Shown here: positions 35,136 through 45,899 of the stretch, piece by piece | Numbering within the stretch: position 1 is the first letter of the stretch | Layout of the letters: every line of letters begins with the position of its first letter | Assembly (NCBI GenBank): GCA_029215795.1 | Contig: JARDYH010000004.1 | Coordinates: 32,864,001 to 32,928,000, forward strand | Direction of reading: 5' to 3' | Source: Anniella stebbinsi | Taxonomy: Eukaryota > Chordata > Lepidosauria > Squamata > Anniellidae | DNA length: 64,000 nucleotides | The notes under the pieces: generated by a model | Database searches by the model: none | What the model was told of the DNA's origin: nothing | The model's input: only the letters and a program-made list of their open reading frames with translations | Program-made: the position numbers and the translations under genes

Positions 35136-36580
35136 TCACACGGGGTCGGGGTAGTGCAGCCAGATCCAGGCACTGATGCTCTCACGCACCCGGGACGCCT
35201 CCGCACAGGCGCAACGCTCCCCAACGGGGTTCTCTGGCCCCGGCAAAGGCTCGATGTCACACCCATCCACAGCGATGGCGTTGGCCTTCTCGCCCTCCTG
35301 AGGGAGGTCGGGGTGCTCGGCCAGTAACACGTCCCCATGGGACTCGCAGATGTTGTGCAGGATGCAGCAGCACACCATCACGTCCGGAATGATGTCGGCC
35401 TGCAAGTCCAACAAGCTGAACAGGGAGTGCCAGCGCTCCTTCAACACCCAAAGGCAAGCTCCATGGGCAGGTGGGCACGGCAATGGTAGTAGTTGTATTT
35501 ACGCTGCACGTTGGTGCATGGGTAGCGGTACGGGGCCATCAGCCACGGCTGCAGGGCGAACGCCTGGTCAGCTAGGAGGAGCGGACCCACCGTGTGTCCG
35601 CACACAGAAGTGGGGCCAGACTTCAGGAAGCGCCCCGATGTCAGCTTGGCAGCCAGGGGGGAGTTCCAGAAGACAGCTGTGTTGTGGCTACGCCCTGACA
35701 CGCCCGCATACACGTCCAGGAAGTGGCCCTTGGCATCCACAACCACCTGGAGAGCCATGCTGTAGAAATGCTTACAGTTGTAGTACTCCTCGCCACAGGT
35801 GGGCGGGGCCAGGATGCGCACGTGGGTCGAGTCCATCGCCCCCACCGCCTGTGGGAAGCCCAAGGCACGGAAACCACACATGTTCTCCTTCTCGTCCCCC
35901 ACCCGGATGACGTCGGCCAGGTACAGCTTGTTCAGCACGCTCACCGTCTCACGGAAGATCTCGCATGCAGTAGACACGCCCACTCCAAAGATGGTCAACA
36001 ACGGCAGGTAGCCCACGTTGAACGCTAGCTTGTACAGTGTCAGGCCGAGGCGACAGGACACTGGAATACATCAGCGCATATTTGTACACTCCCACTGTAG
36101 GACAGGTGTCACCTCGGCCACCAACACCTCGAACGTTGCGTGAGACATGCGGAAGTTCCCATGGAAGCGCTCATCATCCCAGTCCTCCAAGTCCTGCATC
36201 TCATGCCACATGGTGTCCGTCCGGGGGAGCACCCAGTGGCGGACGCTCTCGCGCTCGGCAAGAAGCTCAGCCGACGTCGAGAGGGGTGAGGCGCGGTGCA
36301 GGGCTCCTTCCGCTGCGCCTTCAGCCAACTTCTCCGCGAGCAACGTGGATGCCGCACGGGGACGAACCAGTGGCAGGATGGTGGCCTGGAGACAAGGCAC
36401 AGCCTCCATTGCTCCGAGGGGCCAGCGGAAGGTCTCCGCCCCGAACACTGGCTTCGCGGGCATGGCTCCACCTAGCTGGCATAGGCAGGCATGGAATAGG
36501 TCCTCCTCGTCGGCGTGGTTTTGCGTGGCCGCCTGGATCGCTCCTTGCAAGCAGGCCATTGCGAGCTCCGTCCGGGACAT
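35136..36580 (-). pseudogene. Harbinger-1 transposase, broken
   Basis: A PIF/Harbinger DDE nuclease that would cut and rejoin the element ends in the nucleus. The likely start is the ATG at 36580. The N-terminal part runs to an in-frame TGA at 36071-36073, placed where the Harbinger-2 protein has Glu (after 'TNMR'). The same frame then continues with 'AMDSTHVRI' (first Asp), 'LLLADQAF' (second Asp) and 'MELAFG' (Glu). Just after 'AFG' (about 35453) one base is lacking; the next frame resumes with 'LKERW' and 'CCILHNICESHGD', the conserved end of the family, stopping at 35136. The triad is present, so decay is recent. There is no intron where the Harbinger-2 gene has one. The neighbouring SANT gene is about 0.85 kb upstream. 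Confidence 0.88.
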
Positions 36581-36799
36581 CCTTGTAAATGCCGGGCGGG
36601 CCGGAGAGGGAGCGGGCAGGACGGGAGGAGCGGTGGAGCATGGGACTGTCAACTTCGTTAGTGTGGGAATGGGAGGGCAGGAGGATTTGTTTAGGCTAAA
36701 GTGCACCTGCAAGGCAGAGAGGAGTGACAAGAAGCGGCCGGAGTGGGGTGCGTGATGGGGAATCGGCAGAGCAGGCCGTTATTATGCTGTGACTAGGGG

Positions 36800-37420
36800 G
36801 GATGGGCGTGAGCCTCCAAGCTGCCAAACAACCCTACGGCTGGCTGTGGATCGGATGGCAATGGTGCCGGACGCTGCGTTCCAGACGTCGAATGCGACGT
36901 ATTAATTCTCCCAGGGCCACCTCCAGAGCGTGGAGACGGTGTGCCTTTTGGGCCCTCTGCCTTCTATGGATGGCACAGCGGAGGGAGCGCAGTTTCCCTG
37001 GGAGGCGAGAACAGAAGGGGGGAGAGGAGGGGGAGAGCCATCAGTGACACAGAGGCCACACTAACAGCAATGCATACTCAACAGCCCAGTCACCAACCTC
37101 CATGCTGAAGGGCCCGTGTGCATCGGACAATACGCCCTGCGTGGTGGCCGTCGGACCTGTAGGGTGATGCCATCGTGACCGATTCTGGCTGCAATGAGGG
37201 GAGATAGGGCTGGGAACGAGCAGCATCCAGCGCGTGCAACAATGTTGCATAGGGATGCTGATGGACATAGCCTTGAGCGTCTAGACTGGGCTGAGGGAGG
37301 CGGCAGCCAGAGGGACGCGGATCTAATGGGGTCCTATCGTGTATAGGGGTGCGGGAGAGTATACAAATGCACGTCCCTATGGTTCTATGGGGGATGGGTC
37401 TAGGGGCTCGTAGGACGTCC
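36800..37420. other. Spacer between the two Harbinger-1 genes
   Basis: About 0.6 kb between the transposase start and the end of the SANT gene. Open frames here show no family motif. It would hold the transposase promoter, but I see no clear TATA or CpG-type site cluster. Confidence 0.4.
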
Positions 37421-37425
37421 TCGTC

Positions 37426-39662
37426 TTAGGCCATGTTGTCCTGAGTGGGCCTTCCCACCCCCTCCTCCTCCTCCTCCTCCTCGTCCCCCTCCTCCTCTCC
37501 TTCTTCGTCGGTGTCAGGTGGGATGGCGCGGCCCCTCTTTGGGCGACCGCCTATGCTCCAGTGCTCCTGCCCTCCGGCTGCCCCCCCCTTGCCTTCCCTG
37601 AGGCACCTGCTGCTGACGACGCCGACCGTGGGGCCCGATATGGTGCGGCCATCAGTGGGGGCAGGTACTGCTGTTGCTGCGGCGGTGCCATGTATCCGTA
37701 TGGCCCCATGTAGGGCGCAGGCTGCGGTGGCCCATGGTAGGCTCCACGGAAGGATTGGGCGAGCTCCCTGAGCACCTCGGTTTGGCGGTCGATGGCTGCT
37801 GTGTGCTCCCACATGCCTCGGTCAATGATGGCCTCGGTGGCAGCCATGGCCTCGGTCATGCTGGTGACATGGCGCTCCAGACCTATACGCACATCCCTCC
37901 CTGCTTCCCGTTTGGCTTGGGTGCACTCCTCCACGGCTTGAGTGGCTGTGCGCATGGCCCACACAGTGAGGACGCGCTCCTTGGTGCGTCTGGCCTCCTC
38001 CTCGGCCGCCATGCGTGTGAACAGGTCATGGATGCGCTCCCCAGTTGTCTCCGTGACAGAGACCAATTCCCTCGCCACCTGCAGCAGTTCTGCCTTGCGC
38101 CTGTGCACATTGGTCAGGGGACGGGCTTCTTCGGCCGCAACCTCACTGTGGCGGCGGCTCCTCCTCTAGGGGGGCCCCTCCCTCCATCGGCTTGTCCTCC
38201 GGGCTGTGGGGGCCCCTCGATCTCCCACTCCAGCATGGCCTCCCCAGCCTCAAGCTCCGCATCCGACGGTGCCTCCGCCTCCATCGCTTCCATCTCCAAG
38301 TACGTTTCATCAGAGGCCTGTGTATCGATATGCAGCAGCTCTTGCTGGGACGGTGACAGTTCAGGCTCGAGCACATCGCCCAACTGTTGTTCCACGAGCA
38401 GCTCCATTTCGGCCTGATCCTCCTGGGACACAGGCCCCGTCTCCATCACGACATCCAGGATCCCATGCGGTATTCTCTGCACCATAGTCGCATGTTTTGA
38501 GGACCCTAGCCGCTTGCGTGGCACTGGCACTGTCCGTGCCGCTTGCCCTACGGTGGCAGCCATGCTCCCCTTCACGAGTGTCTCCCGCATATGGGACGGC
38601 CCTGGCTCTTTCTCCCCCTGCTGGATCTTTGGCACCAGGGGGATAGGTGCAGGGTCCTTTACCTGCATGTCACAGATGAGCCGTAGGGCTGCTGCAGCTA
38701 GAGGAGGCTGGCGTGGGAGAGAAGATCCTTGAGGTGGTGGCTGGGCGGCACGGGTGACGGCCTCGCAAGCACCGATGGACTTTGGGATGCTGCGGGCTGG
38801 CTCATCAGCCTCGCCTTGGCCGGACATGCTTCGGCTGCTGCCCTTGCAACTTTCTTGGCAGGGGGTGCGGATGATGCTTTCGGGGCTCTCTTAGCGGGGG
38901 GTGCGGATGATGCTTTCAGGGCTGCCTTGGCAGGAGGAGCGGATGATGCTTTCGGGGCTACCTTGGCAGGAGGAGCGGTTGATGCTTTCAGGGCTGCCTT
39001 GGCAGGAGGAGTGGATGATGCTTACAGGACTGCCTTGGCAGGAGGGGCAGATGATGCTTTCGGGGCTGCCTTGGCAGGAGGAGCGGATGATGCTTTCGGG
39101 GCTGCCTTGGCGGGGGGTGTTGGCCGTGGGTCGACCGGCCTTGCCGGAGGCTCCTGTTTCTGTGCAGTGGGGCCCTCTTCCATTGCGCCCCTTGGTCCAG
39201 CCGTGCTCGTTGACGCGTGTGCGGAGGCTCGTTGGTGGCGACCCCACTGCCTGCCGTGTGCCCTGGGACGACGTCGTGACGCTCCAACAGCAGACGTGAC
39301 AGTTCGTCGTAGAACGGCATGGTGCGTGGCTGGGTGCCGGTTCTTTTATTGTGAGTGACGACCTCCTTGAACTTCCTCTTGAGTCCGTGGAGCTTGTCCT
39401 TGCATTGCTTTCCATTGCGGTCGTATCCCCATTCCTGCATTTTCTCGGCTAGCCAGGGGTAGAGCTTATTGTGCCTGGCAGTGAGCATGATCCTCCTGGC
39501 TTCCGGGCTCTCCCAGAGCTCTATGAAGTGGCCGATCTCCTCCTCGGACCAGCGCAGCACTCTGCGTCTTTCCTGAGGGTCCTGGCTGCTCCCCTCTTCA
39601 GGGGATTGTGAGCCAGAGTCCTCGGCCGGATCGTCCCTTGCCCCCTCTCCCTCTGGCTCCAT
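37426..39662 (-). pseudogene. Harbinger-1 SANT/Myb-domain protein, frameshifted
   Basis: The accessory DNA-binding protein of a PIF/Harbinger element, expected to bind the ends and carry the transposase into the nucleus. From the ATG at 39662, residues about 35-127 form a trihelix/SANT domain ('RRVLRWSEEEIGHFIELW', 'NGKQCKDKLHGLKRKF', 'FYDELSRLL'). The frame stops at 38988 inside a 36-bp repeat region (38830-39120). In another frame that region encodes Ala/Pro/Lys repeats ('SAPPAKAAPKAS'-type). A second frame (38827-38114) is acidic and Gln/Glu-rich. A third (to 37551) has a helical 'RRKAELLQVARELV' region and a Gln/Pro/Tyr-rich part. A fourth (ending 37426) has 'GRPKRGR' and a long acidic tail. 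Either several indels or unrecognised introns separate these blocks. Confidence 0.75.
38840..39120. repeat. 36-bp coding tandem repeat in the Harbinger-1 SANT gene
   Basis: About eight units of the type 'ggatgatgctttcggggctgcc', then 'ttggcaggaggagc'. The unit is 36 bp (12 codons), so copy-number change keeps the frame. Minus-strand frames give Ala/Pro/Lys-rich, Gln-Gly-Ser-Pro or His/Leu-rich repeats. One unit has a TAA in the Ala/Pro/Lys frame. Confidence 0.8.
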
Positions 39663-40424
39663 GTTGCCAATGGGTGTGTGTTTCGGTGGTGACGGTGGTC
39701 TGTGCCTTAGGCTGCCTTTCCCAGTCCCATGTGGATGTGTGTTGGTGGGTGCTGGTGGCCTGTTGTGCTTGCTGTGAATGTGCCCTGTGCGTAGGAGTTG
39801 TTTTTTTGGTGGCCAGGGCCGCTTCGTGTCCTTGGGATTGTTGTGCATGGTTTTCCACAACATCTGCAGGTGGCTGGCTGTCGCCCATGGGCACCAATTG
39901 CCTAGGCATTTCTAGCGTCTTGGGGATAGGCTTCGCCTACGCTCTCTGTCCAGCCGTGTTGGGCGAATGGGGGGGAGCTATCTGGACGCTGCTTCCCCAT
40001 CCGTCGTCCTTCTGGGTGATGCGAGGGTGGGGGTGGCATTGCAGTGGGGGTCTACTCTGGATGGGGTGTCGTTCTCCCTGTTTGGGGGGGCTACCCCCTG
40101 TTCCTGGGCGCCTGGGGTTGTTGTTTGTTCCGCCTCCCCCTCCCCCCCTTTGCCATGGCTCCGTTCTGGTGCGCTTCCCTGTCTGTTTGGGTGGCTGACT
40201 GGGCACCCTGCGTGAGTGCTTGCAGGAGCTGGCTCCTTTTTGAGCTCCTTGCCGGCTGCCTGGTGGGGGAGGCAGGCATCCTGGTTGCTATGGCGGCGAA
40301 ACCAGCGCTCCGTTTCATCCGCGCCTGAGCTCCCGTCCGCTTTCTGCTGCTCTTGCCACTCTTCTCTATGGTCTTTTCCGTTAACGTACTCACCTCAGTT
40401 GTTTAACCCACACACCTCAAGTGG

Positions 40425-40630
40425 CTGAATTCGGACAACACGTTAGTCAATTGACTAACTTTTAAACAACTCGCAAGTGAGTTGTTTAACTCCGTTGTTT
40501 AAAACTGCAACTTAAACAACCGTGGGTTGGTTAACCGTTGTGTGGCTGAATTCGGACGACACGTTAGGCTAACCCACTGACGGTTGTTTAACTTAACAAC
40601 CGTTGGTTAACGTGTCATCCGAATTGAGCC
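40425..40630. repeat. Repeated TIR motif at the right end of Harbinger-1
   Basis: 'gtggctgaattcggac.acacgtta' occurs at 40431 and 40543, besides the true end at 40630. The left side has a second 'ctcaattcggacaacatg' at about 34395. These subterminal copies are likely protein-binding sites or relics of nested ends. Confidence 0.65.
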
Positions 40631-40633
40631 AGT

Positions 40634-41318
40634 AAGTCGATAAAACCATTAAACTGTGTGGCAATAAAAAAGAATAAAGATGGGTCAGTTTAAAACAATA
40701 GCCCAAATAAAGTGGGGTGCGTGTGTAGGGGGGAGATGTCTTAAAAACGGCATCAGATGCCATTAAAAGACAAGGAGAACTGGAAAAAAATTACCAGCCA
40801 CTAAAAAGATACTAATGGAGGCACTAGGTGAATGTGCCTAGGGAGGGAGTCCCATAATTTAGGAGCCATGATGAAAAAGGTCCATATTTTGGTAGCCTCC
40901 TGCCTAACTTCAGAAGGAGAGGATATATAGAGAAGGGCCTCTAATGAAGACCCAAATTGATGTCACCATTCATGTGGGAGAAGATGGTCTTTCAGATACC
41001 TCAATCCCAGGTTGTGTAGGTCAGGCTCCCCCAACCTGGTGACCTCCAGATGTGTTGGACAGCAACTCCTATAATTCCCAGCCAGCACTATGGCTGGTGC
41101 AGGAGACTAGAAACAAAAGAGTAGCCAGTGAAGACCATTTAACACTGACTTGATGTGTTTGTGGTGCTCATTGCCAGTTAACGACTTGGCCATCCCTCTT
41201 TTTTTAACTTGCGGTTTTACGATGCTCTTCAAGGGCATCCCCATTCACAAAACATTACAGTAATCTAGCACGACTGGTACTTGAGAATAGGTAACTGTGG
41301 CTACGTCATCTTTTTTCA
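40634..41318 (-). mobile_element. Ancient LINE fragment, right part
   Basis: Continues the LINE interrupted at 34320. Recognisable segments include 'gggagtcccataatttagga', 'gagggcatccccattca'-like text and 'acattacagtaatctagc', common in antisense squamate CR1/L2-type LINEs. A family E MITE fragment lies within it (41029-41105). Confidence 0.45.
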
Positions 41319-41451
41319 GGGCAGGATCTACACTACTGCTTTATAACAGTTTATAGTGGTTTTGACAATTGTTCAGACCCAGGACACATTACATATATGG
41401 TTTTCAAACTGTTTTCAAAGTGTTATATTCTGCTTGGTGTAGATCTGGCCC
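41319..41451 (-). mobile_element. MITE family B copy
   Basis: 'gggcaggatctacactactg' to 'ttggtgtagatctggccc', inverted ends with the standard body. It directly follows the LINE fragment. Confidence 0.65.
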
Positions 41452-41884
41452 AGGAAGGAACACAGATACTGCACCAATCTAAGCTGACCAAAGGCATTGG
41501 GTTGTATCCAATGTTGGCCGTCTGCCAGTAAAATGGTAAACCCCGATGGAATGGGTTTCCCTTCCCTGCAATCCACCGCACACACACACACCCCAATCTG
41601 CTGCAGAGGGATGAGGGAGCCTCCAGAGGAGATCTGGGAGGTGCACAGGGGGCTTCAGGGGGAGGAGGACAATAGGATCCTGCATTTCTTTCAAGGAGCT
41701 CAGGGTAGCATACCTGGTACCATCCCATCCCATCCCATCTGCAGGTCACCCAGTGAGCTTCATGGTTGAACAAAGATTTGAACCCAGGTCTCTTGCATCC
41801 AGCTCCAACACTCTAGGTCAGGGGTATAGGACCTTTTTGGACCTGTGGACATGCCTGGCAATGTGAGAAACTGTCCTAGGCACC

Positions 41885-42030
41885 TGGAGAAGAAGGCTAT
41901 CAATGGCTACTAGTCCTGATGTCTATACTCTACGTCCAATATCAGAGGCAGTGTGCTTATGTACACCAGTTGCTAGGGAACATGGGTGGGAGAATGCTAG
42001 TGTACTCATGTCCTGTTTGTGGGATTCCCA
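41885..42030 (+). mobile_element. LINE family A 3' tail
   Basis: 'agaagaaggctatcaatggc' then 'tactagtcctgatgtctata' matches 3418-3460, and 'tacaccagttgctagggaac' matches 3492. A solitary tail. Confidence 0.65.
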
Positions 42031-42877
42031 TCTGCTTACGTTCTTACTACAAAATGGCTGCCATGAGAAGCATGGCGAGTTCCAAAGGGCAAGTAACCTG
42101 CCCAGAAGACTGAGTACAAGGCAGAGGTGGTGCTTGAGCCCAAACAACTAAACAGCACCTTTGAACCCACAGGTGGTAAGAATATGTGTTATCCTTTAAG
42201 AAAAAGTGGGAGGGGTACTTAGGGGCCACCAGGAAAGGTGTCCTGGGGCAACTGCTTCCCATAAGCACCATATTGCCTACCCCCACTCTATCCATTAACA
42301 CACTATCTCTGACAAGGATCACTCTTTCTCACCTCCAGTAAGAGTGTTTACAACTGTACAGTAATGGGATAATGGTGTTAAGTTACAGCAGGGAAAAGAA
42401 ATCAATATACCAATTTACAGCAATGGAAAAAAAGAATTGCAAACAAAGTTATCACCCAATGACAGAAGATGTGATTTGGTTATATAACTGTATGCCCCAT
42501 TGACCACTTCGGAAGAGGACTTGTTATGATAAAACATGAGAAAGGAAATGTGAAAAAGGCATATTTCATTCAATTTCTGTGTGTATCAGATGTCACATTT
42601 AATGCCACTTGGCAGCTGGGCCAGAAGGTCATGAAATGCTTTCTAACCTCTATCATGAAGATCCACAACTCATTTACAGTGAGGGCTAGTTGGATTTAAA
42701 TAGAACAGGTTAATTATAATAAAGTCTAAAGGGAGAAAAGGATGGGAATAGCCTCATCAATGAAACAGTTTCATTTGAAAGTCTACATTTACTTAATAGT
42801 TCATATAATCCATAAGCAGTCCAAGATGTATCTTCCTTTAATGTCCATCTTGGAAACAGCCTCAGTCTCCAATGTCC

Positions 42878-43090
42878 CTGTTCAGACAACACGCTAAACC
42901 TCTGTGGTTATGCATTTTGAGATAAACTTTATGGCTTAGTGTGTCCTGTGAATCATATTTTAATATATTGTGTGAATCATTCCTAACCATGGTGGCTACA
43001 TAACCATGGTTTAAACACACTCACTAAACATTTGCCTGCAAATGGGTTAGCAGTCTAACCATGGCTTAGGATGTTGTCTGAAGAGGCCCA
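42878..43090. mobile_element. MITE family D, best copy
   Basis: Left end 'ctgttcagacaacacgctaa' and right end 'ttaggatgttgtctgaagag' are inverted repeats. The interior has 'accatggtggctacataacc' and 'atggtttaaacacactcact'. The TTCAGACAACAC core resembles the Harbinger-1 end (ATTCGGACGACAC), suggesting these are mobilised by Harbinger-1-type transposases. Confidence 0.65.
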
Positions 43091-43201
43091 TTGTATACAG
43101 ATTAGAATTCTTTGACATTATGATGGGAAAATGCATTATTTGGATAAGGAACCTTGAATCAGTACAATGGCGTGAGTACCTTGTTGGACATCTCAGACTT
43201 G

Positions 43202-43326
43202 GGCTAGATCTACACCAAGCAGAATATGACACTTTGAAAATAGTTTGAAAACTGTATATGGAGTGTGTCCTGGCCCCCACTACCGTTGTAAACTGTTTTA
43301 AAGCAGTAGTGTAGATCCTGCCTTAG
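43202..43326 (+). mobile_element. MITE family B copy
   Basis: 'ggctagatctacaccaagc' to 'agcagtagtgtagatcctgc', with the body landmark 'actgtatatggagtgtgtcc'. Immediately abuts a family C element on its right. Confidence 0.7.
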
Positions 43327-43887
43327 GCCCTTTCTACACCATAGGGGTGTAGAGGGAGGGAGGGAGGGCAATCCTGGAAGTAGCTGCGGGATTGTCACTC
43401 TCTATACACATCAGAGAGCGTGACATCCTGGCTTCCTCCTGGGCCGTCGCATCATGGGCACTATTTTTTTGTATTTTGAAGATTCGCGAAGTGCACTGGG
43501 GCTTCAATGAAGGACAAGTGGTTTTTTTGGTTTTTTTTAAAACTGCCCGAAATCGGGGGGCTCCCCCTGCCATCCTGGGGATGGTGAACTTGCTCCCCCC
43601 TGATGGGCACGGAACCATGTGCTGCGGCTCCGTGCCCATCAGGGGGGAGCAAGTTCACCATCAGGGGGGAGCAAGTTCACTTGTGAGTAAGCGCAGCAGC
43701 AGCCGGGACGGGCGGCCACATCTCCCACGGTCCTGGGAACTTCCCAGGGCAGCGGTAAAAATCGGGATTTTCCAGGAATCACCTGGCAAATCCCGTGGCC
43801 TTCCCCACCCCCACCCCCAGGAGTTCCTGTGTGTCATTTGTACTCACAGGGATGACCCAGGGGCTATCGCAGAAAAAATGGCCTTAG
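43327..43887. mobile_element. DNA-transposon derivative family C
   Basis: Starts 'aggccctttctacacc' and ends near 'gcagaaaaaatggccttag'. GC-rich interior with 'cacggtcctgggaacttccc', the family segment. A local inverted repeat, 'gaacttgctcccccctgatg' then 'ggcacgga' mirrored by 'tccgtgcc' then 'catcaggggggagcaagttc', spans 43584-43658. Confidence 0.6.
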
Positions 43888-44117
43888 ACTGCAATCAGAA
43901 TTAAACCAGTTGCAATAACATGCTAGGTCTGGGAGTAGCTGTTTATATTTATTATGCCACATGTGTACCATGTTGTGGCAGTACTGGACACACATATGGT
44001 TGTTGCAGAATTTTGGTAATAGGAAATTTAGAGTTCTGTCATTGCTTTTGTCAAATATGCTGCACATTCATACCAGAAGTGTTTTCAGCTGCATCACAAC
44101 AATAAACATTCTATGAC

Positions 44118-44335
44118 CCTGTTCAGATGACATGCTAAGCCATGGTGGTTAAGCATTTTGAGCTAAACATTATGGTTTAGTGTGTCATGTGAACCATGAC
44201 TTAATGTGTTATGCGAACCATTCCTAACCATGGTGACTATATATTTAACCATGGTTTAAATATGCTCACTAACCATTTACTGCAAAGTGTTTAGCAGCCT
44301 AACCATTGCTTAGCATGTTGTTTGAATAGGTCCTA
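44118..44335. mobile_element. MITE family D copy
   Basis: 'ctgttcagatgacatgctaa' to 'ttagcatgttgtttgaatag', with the interior 'aaccatggtttaaatatgct'. Same family as 42878. Confidence 0.65.
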
Positions 44336-44679
44336 TATTGTCACAATGACTTAATTTTACCCCTACTCCATCCCCTGTAATTTAATCCAATTGTGTATTG
44401 TCCTTATGAGAACAGCTTATATGGGTACACAGTCCATGTCATCAGGTATACCATGGACCAGTTCACACAATCAAACAAGCCATCATGGCTTAAATAAACA
44501 GGTGGTGCTTTTTTTTTATTCCCAGCACATGCTGAGCACCATTCCCCTAATTATCCGCCAGGGTGTGGCTTGGCTTATTTGAGGGGGAAACAACTCTCTA
44601 ATAAACCTACAATAGGCCATAAGTTATTTGAGGGTTATTTCACCCTCAAACAAGCCATGCCACCCAGGTCTGGACAACA

Positions 44680-44841
44680 GATACAAAAAGAGGGCAGGGC
44701 TCCTGCAGCTTTCATTGTTGTGAGGAAGAGGGGATTTCACCAGGTGCTGCATGCATACAAATGACACCTGCTGAAATTTCCTTTTCTATACAACTATTAA
44801 AGAAACAGGAGCCCTGTCCTCCTTTTCATATGGTCACCCTA
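44680..44841. mobile_element. Foldback MITE family A, right half
   Basis: From the palindrome centre ('agagggcagggctcctgcag') to 'catatggtcacccta'. Left half absent. Confidence 0.65.
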
Positions 44842-45380
44842 TGTCAGCTACGTCCATAGGGATTAAGGATCTGATCCAGTAGAGGAATGAAAAGTATAAC
44901 CGGCCATCCTTATTCTTAAAATGCCGTTCTGTGCAGCCTGATTCAACATGGCTCAGTTTTCTTTGTTAAAGTATAAAAGCACTTAACAGGTATGCCTTTG
45001 CCAATTGTTTATTTTGATTCTGTGCCAATCACAACAGCAATTATGTTCATCTCCCCTGCCTGGTCTGCACTGTAGCACAAATGGGCCCCGCATCAGACCT
45101 ATGTTGATCTGCACTATGTGCTAATTGGTAGAAGCACTTAGTTGCCAAGCTGAAAATTGTGCAGAGCCATGGCGGTGCACATTCCCCTGCTTCAACTTAA
45201 CCATGCTGTGAAAAAGCCTTTGGAATGGGAAGCCTATGAAAGGAAATTGTGGCTCTCATGGGCAGTGTGTAGATAATAATTTCTCAGAGGCTTGAACCTG
45301 ATATGGTAAAACTATTGTTTCCTACAATCTACATATTTATTTCTTCAGTTCTGCTCTGATCGCTGGTTGAATGGATACTG

Positions 45381-45735
45381 GGTGCCTCTACAAGAGCGAT
45401 TTACAGCTTTTTCAAGGCGCATTAAAAATTTGACCTCTACAAGAGTGGAGTGCAAATCGGGGGTCGAAGCGCTTTTTCTATGTGATTATGCACATTATTG
45501 AATGTGTGTTAAATAGCAAGTTTTAATTTACCGCGGCCGTTAAAGCGCCTTATGACCATGTAAACAAGTGATTCTTTTCATTAAACACCTCTAAAGTGTA
45601 TTTTGTACAACCGGTAAGGCAACCTGTTATGTGCTTAACCGCCTCCCGCGTATAGTGATTTGCCGTAAAAGCGATTGCGAGAAGATGCGCATAATCGGAC
45701 AACCAGGCGTCAAACTGAATTCTTGTAGAGGGGAC
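45381..45735. mobile_element. MITE related to Harbinger-2
   Basis: About 355 bp with inverted ends GGTGCCTCTACAAGAG and TTCTTGTAGAGGGGACC. Its left 190 bp align in order with the left subterminal region of Harbinger-2 (50419-50610): 'attatgcacattattgaat' against 'attatgcgcattatcgaat', 'gttaaatagcaagttttaat' against 'gttaaatagcgacttttatt', and 'cgccttatgaccatgtaaac' against 'cgcgttatgaccatgtgtac'. The right half matches the other end. A non-autonomous derivative of that family; no clean target duplication was identified. Confidence 0.75.
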
Positions 45736-45797
45736 CACAGCTGTTTTACAAACCATCACAAAACCCAGCAAGACATCTTTGACAAAAGACTGTAGTG

Positions 45798-45818
45798 GTG
45801 GTGGTGGTGGTGGTGGGA
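45798..45818. repeat. (GGT)n microsatellite
   Basis: Seven GGT units. Confidence 0.85.
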
Positions 45819-45899
45819 TGGGTGAGTGGGCAGGGTGATGGAATATACTGTTTGCATAGGGAAAAATGCCCCCTAGGATAGGCACTGAAGGAAATTCAG

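Larger units (their letters stand above)
34323..40630 (-). mobile_element. Harbinger-1: 6.3-kb PIF/Harbinger transposon
   Basis: The ends are inverted repeats: GGCTCAATTCGGACGACACA on the left and TGTCATCCGAATTGAGCC on the right. The same 3-bp sequence AGT lies outside each end (34320-34322 and 40631-40633), fitting the 3-bp duplication of PIF/Harbinger. It encodes, both on the minus strand, a Harbinger-type DDE transposase (36580-35136) and a SANT/Myb-domain protein upstream of it (39662-37426). Both frames are broken, so this copy is not autonomous now. GC content is much higher than in the flanks. It split an older LINE. TIR-like motifs are repeated inside the right end (40431 and 40543). 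Confidence 0.9.

Noticed and set aside
36061..36073. Intron explaining the break in the Harbinger-1 transposase
   Set aside because: The frame continues unshifted straight after the TGA with conserved sequence ('CIPVSCRLG' matching 'AIPMVKRVA'), so a nonsense change is simpler than an intron.
37674..38417. 247-residue open frame on the plus strand
   Set aside because: Antisense to the SANT gene. GC-rich sequence lacks stops, and no family motif is present.
38729..39358. 209-residue Gly/Ala/Asp repeat protein on the plus strand
   Set aside because: A shadow of the 36-bp repeats in the minus-strand SANT gene of Harbinger-1. The unit length divisible by 3 opens all frames.
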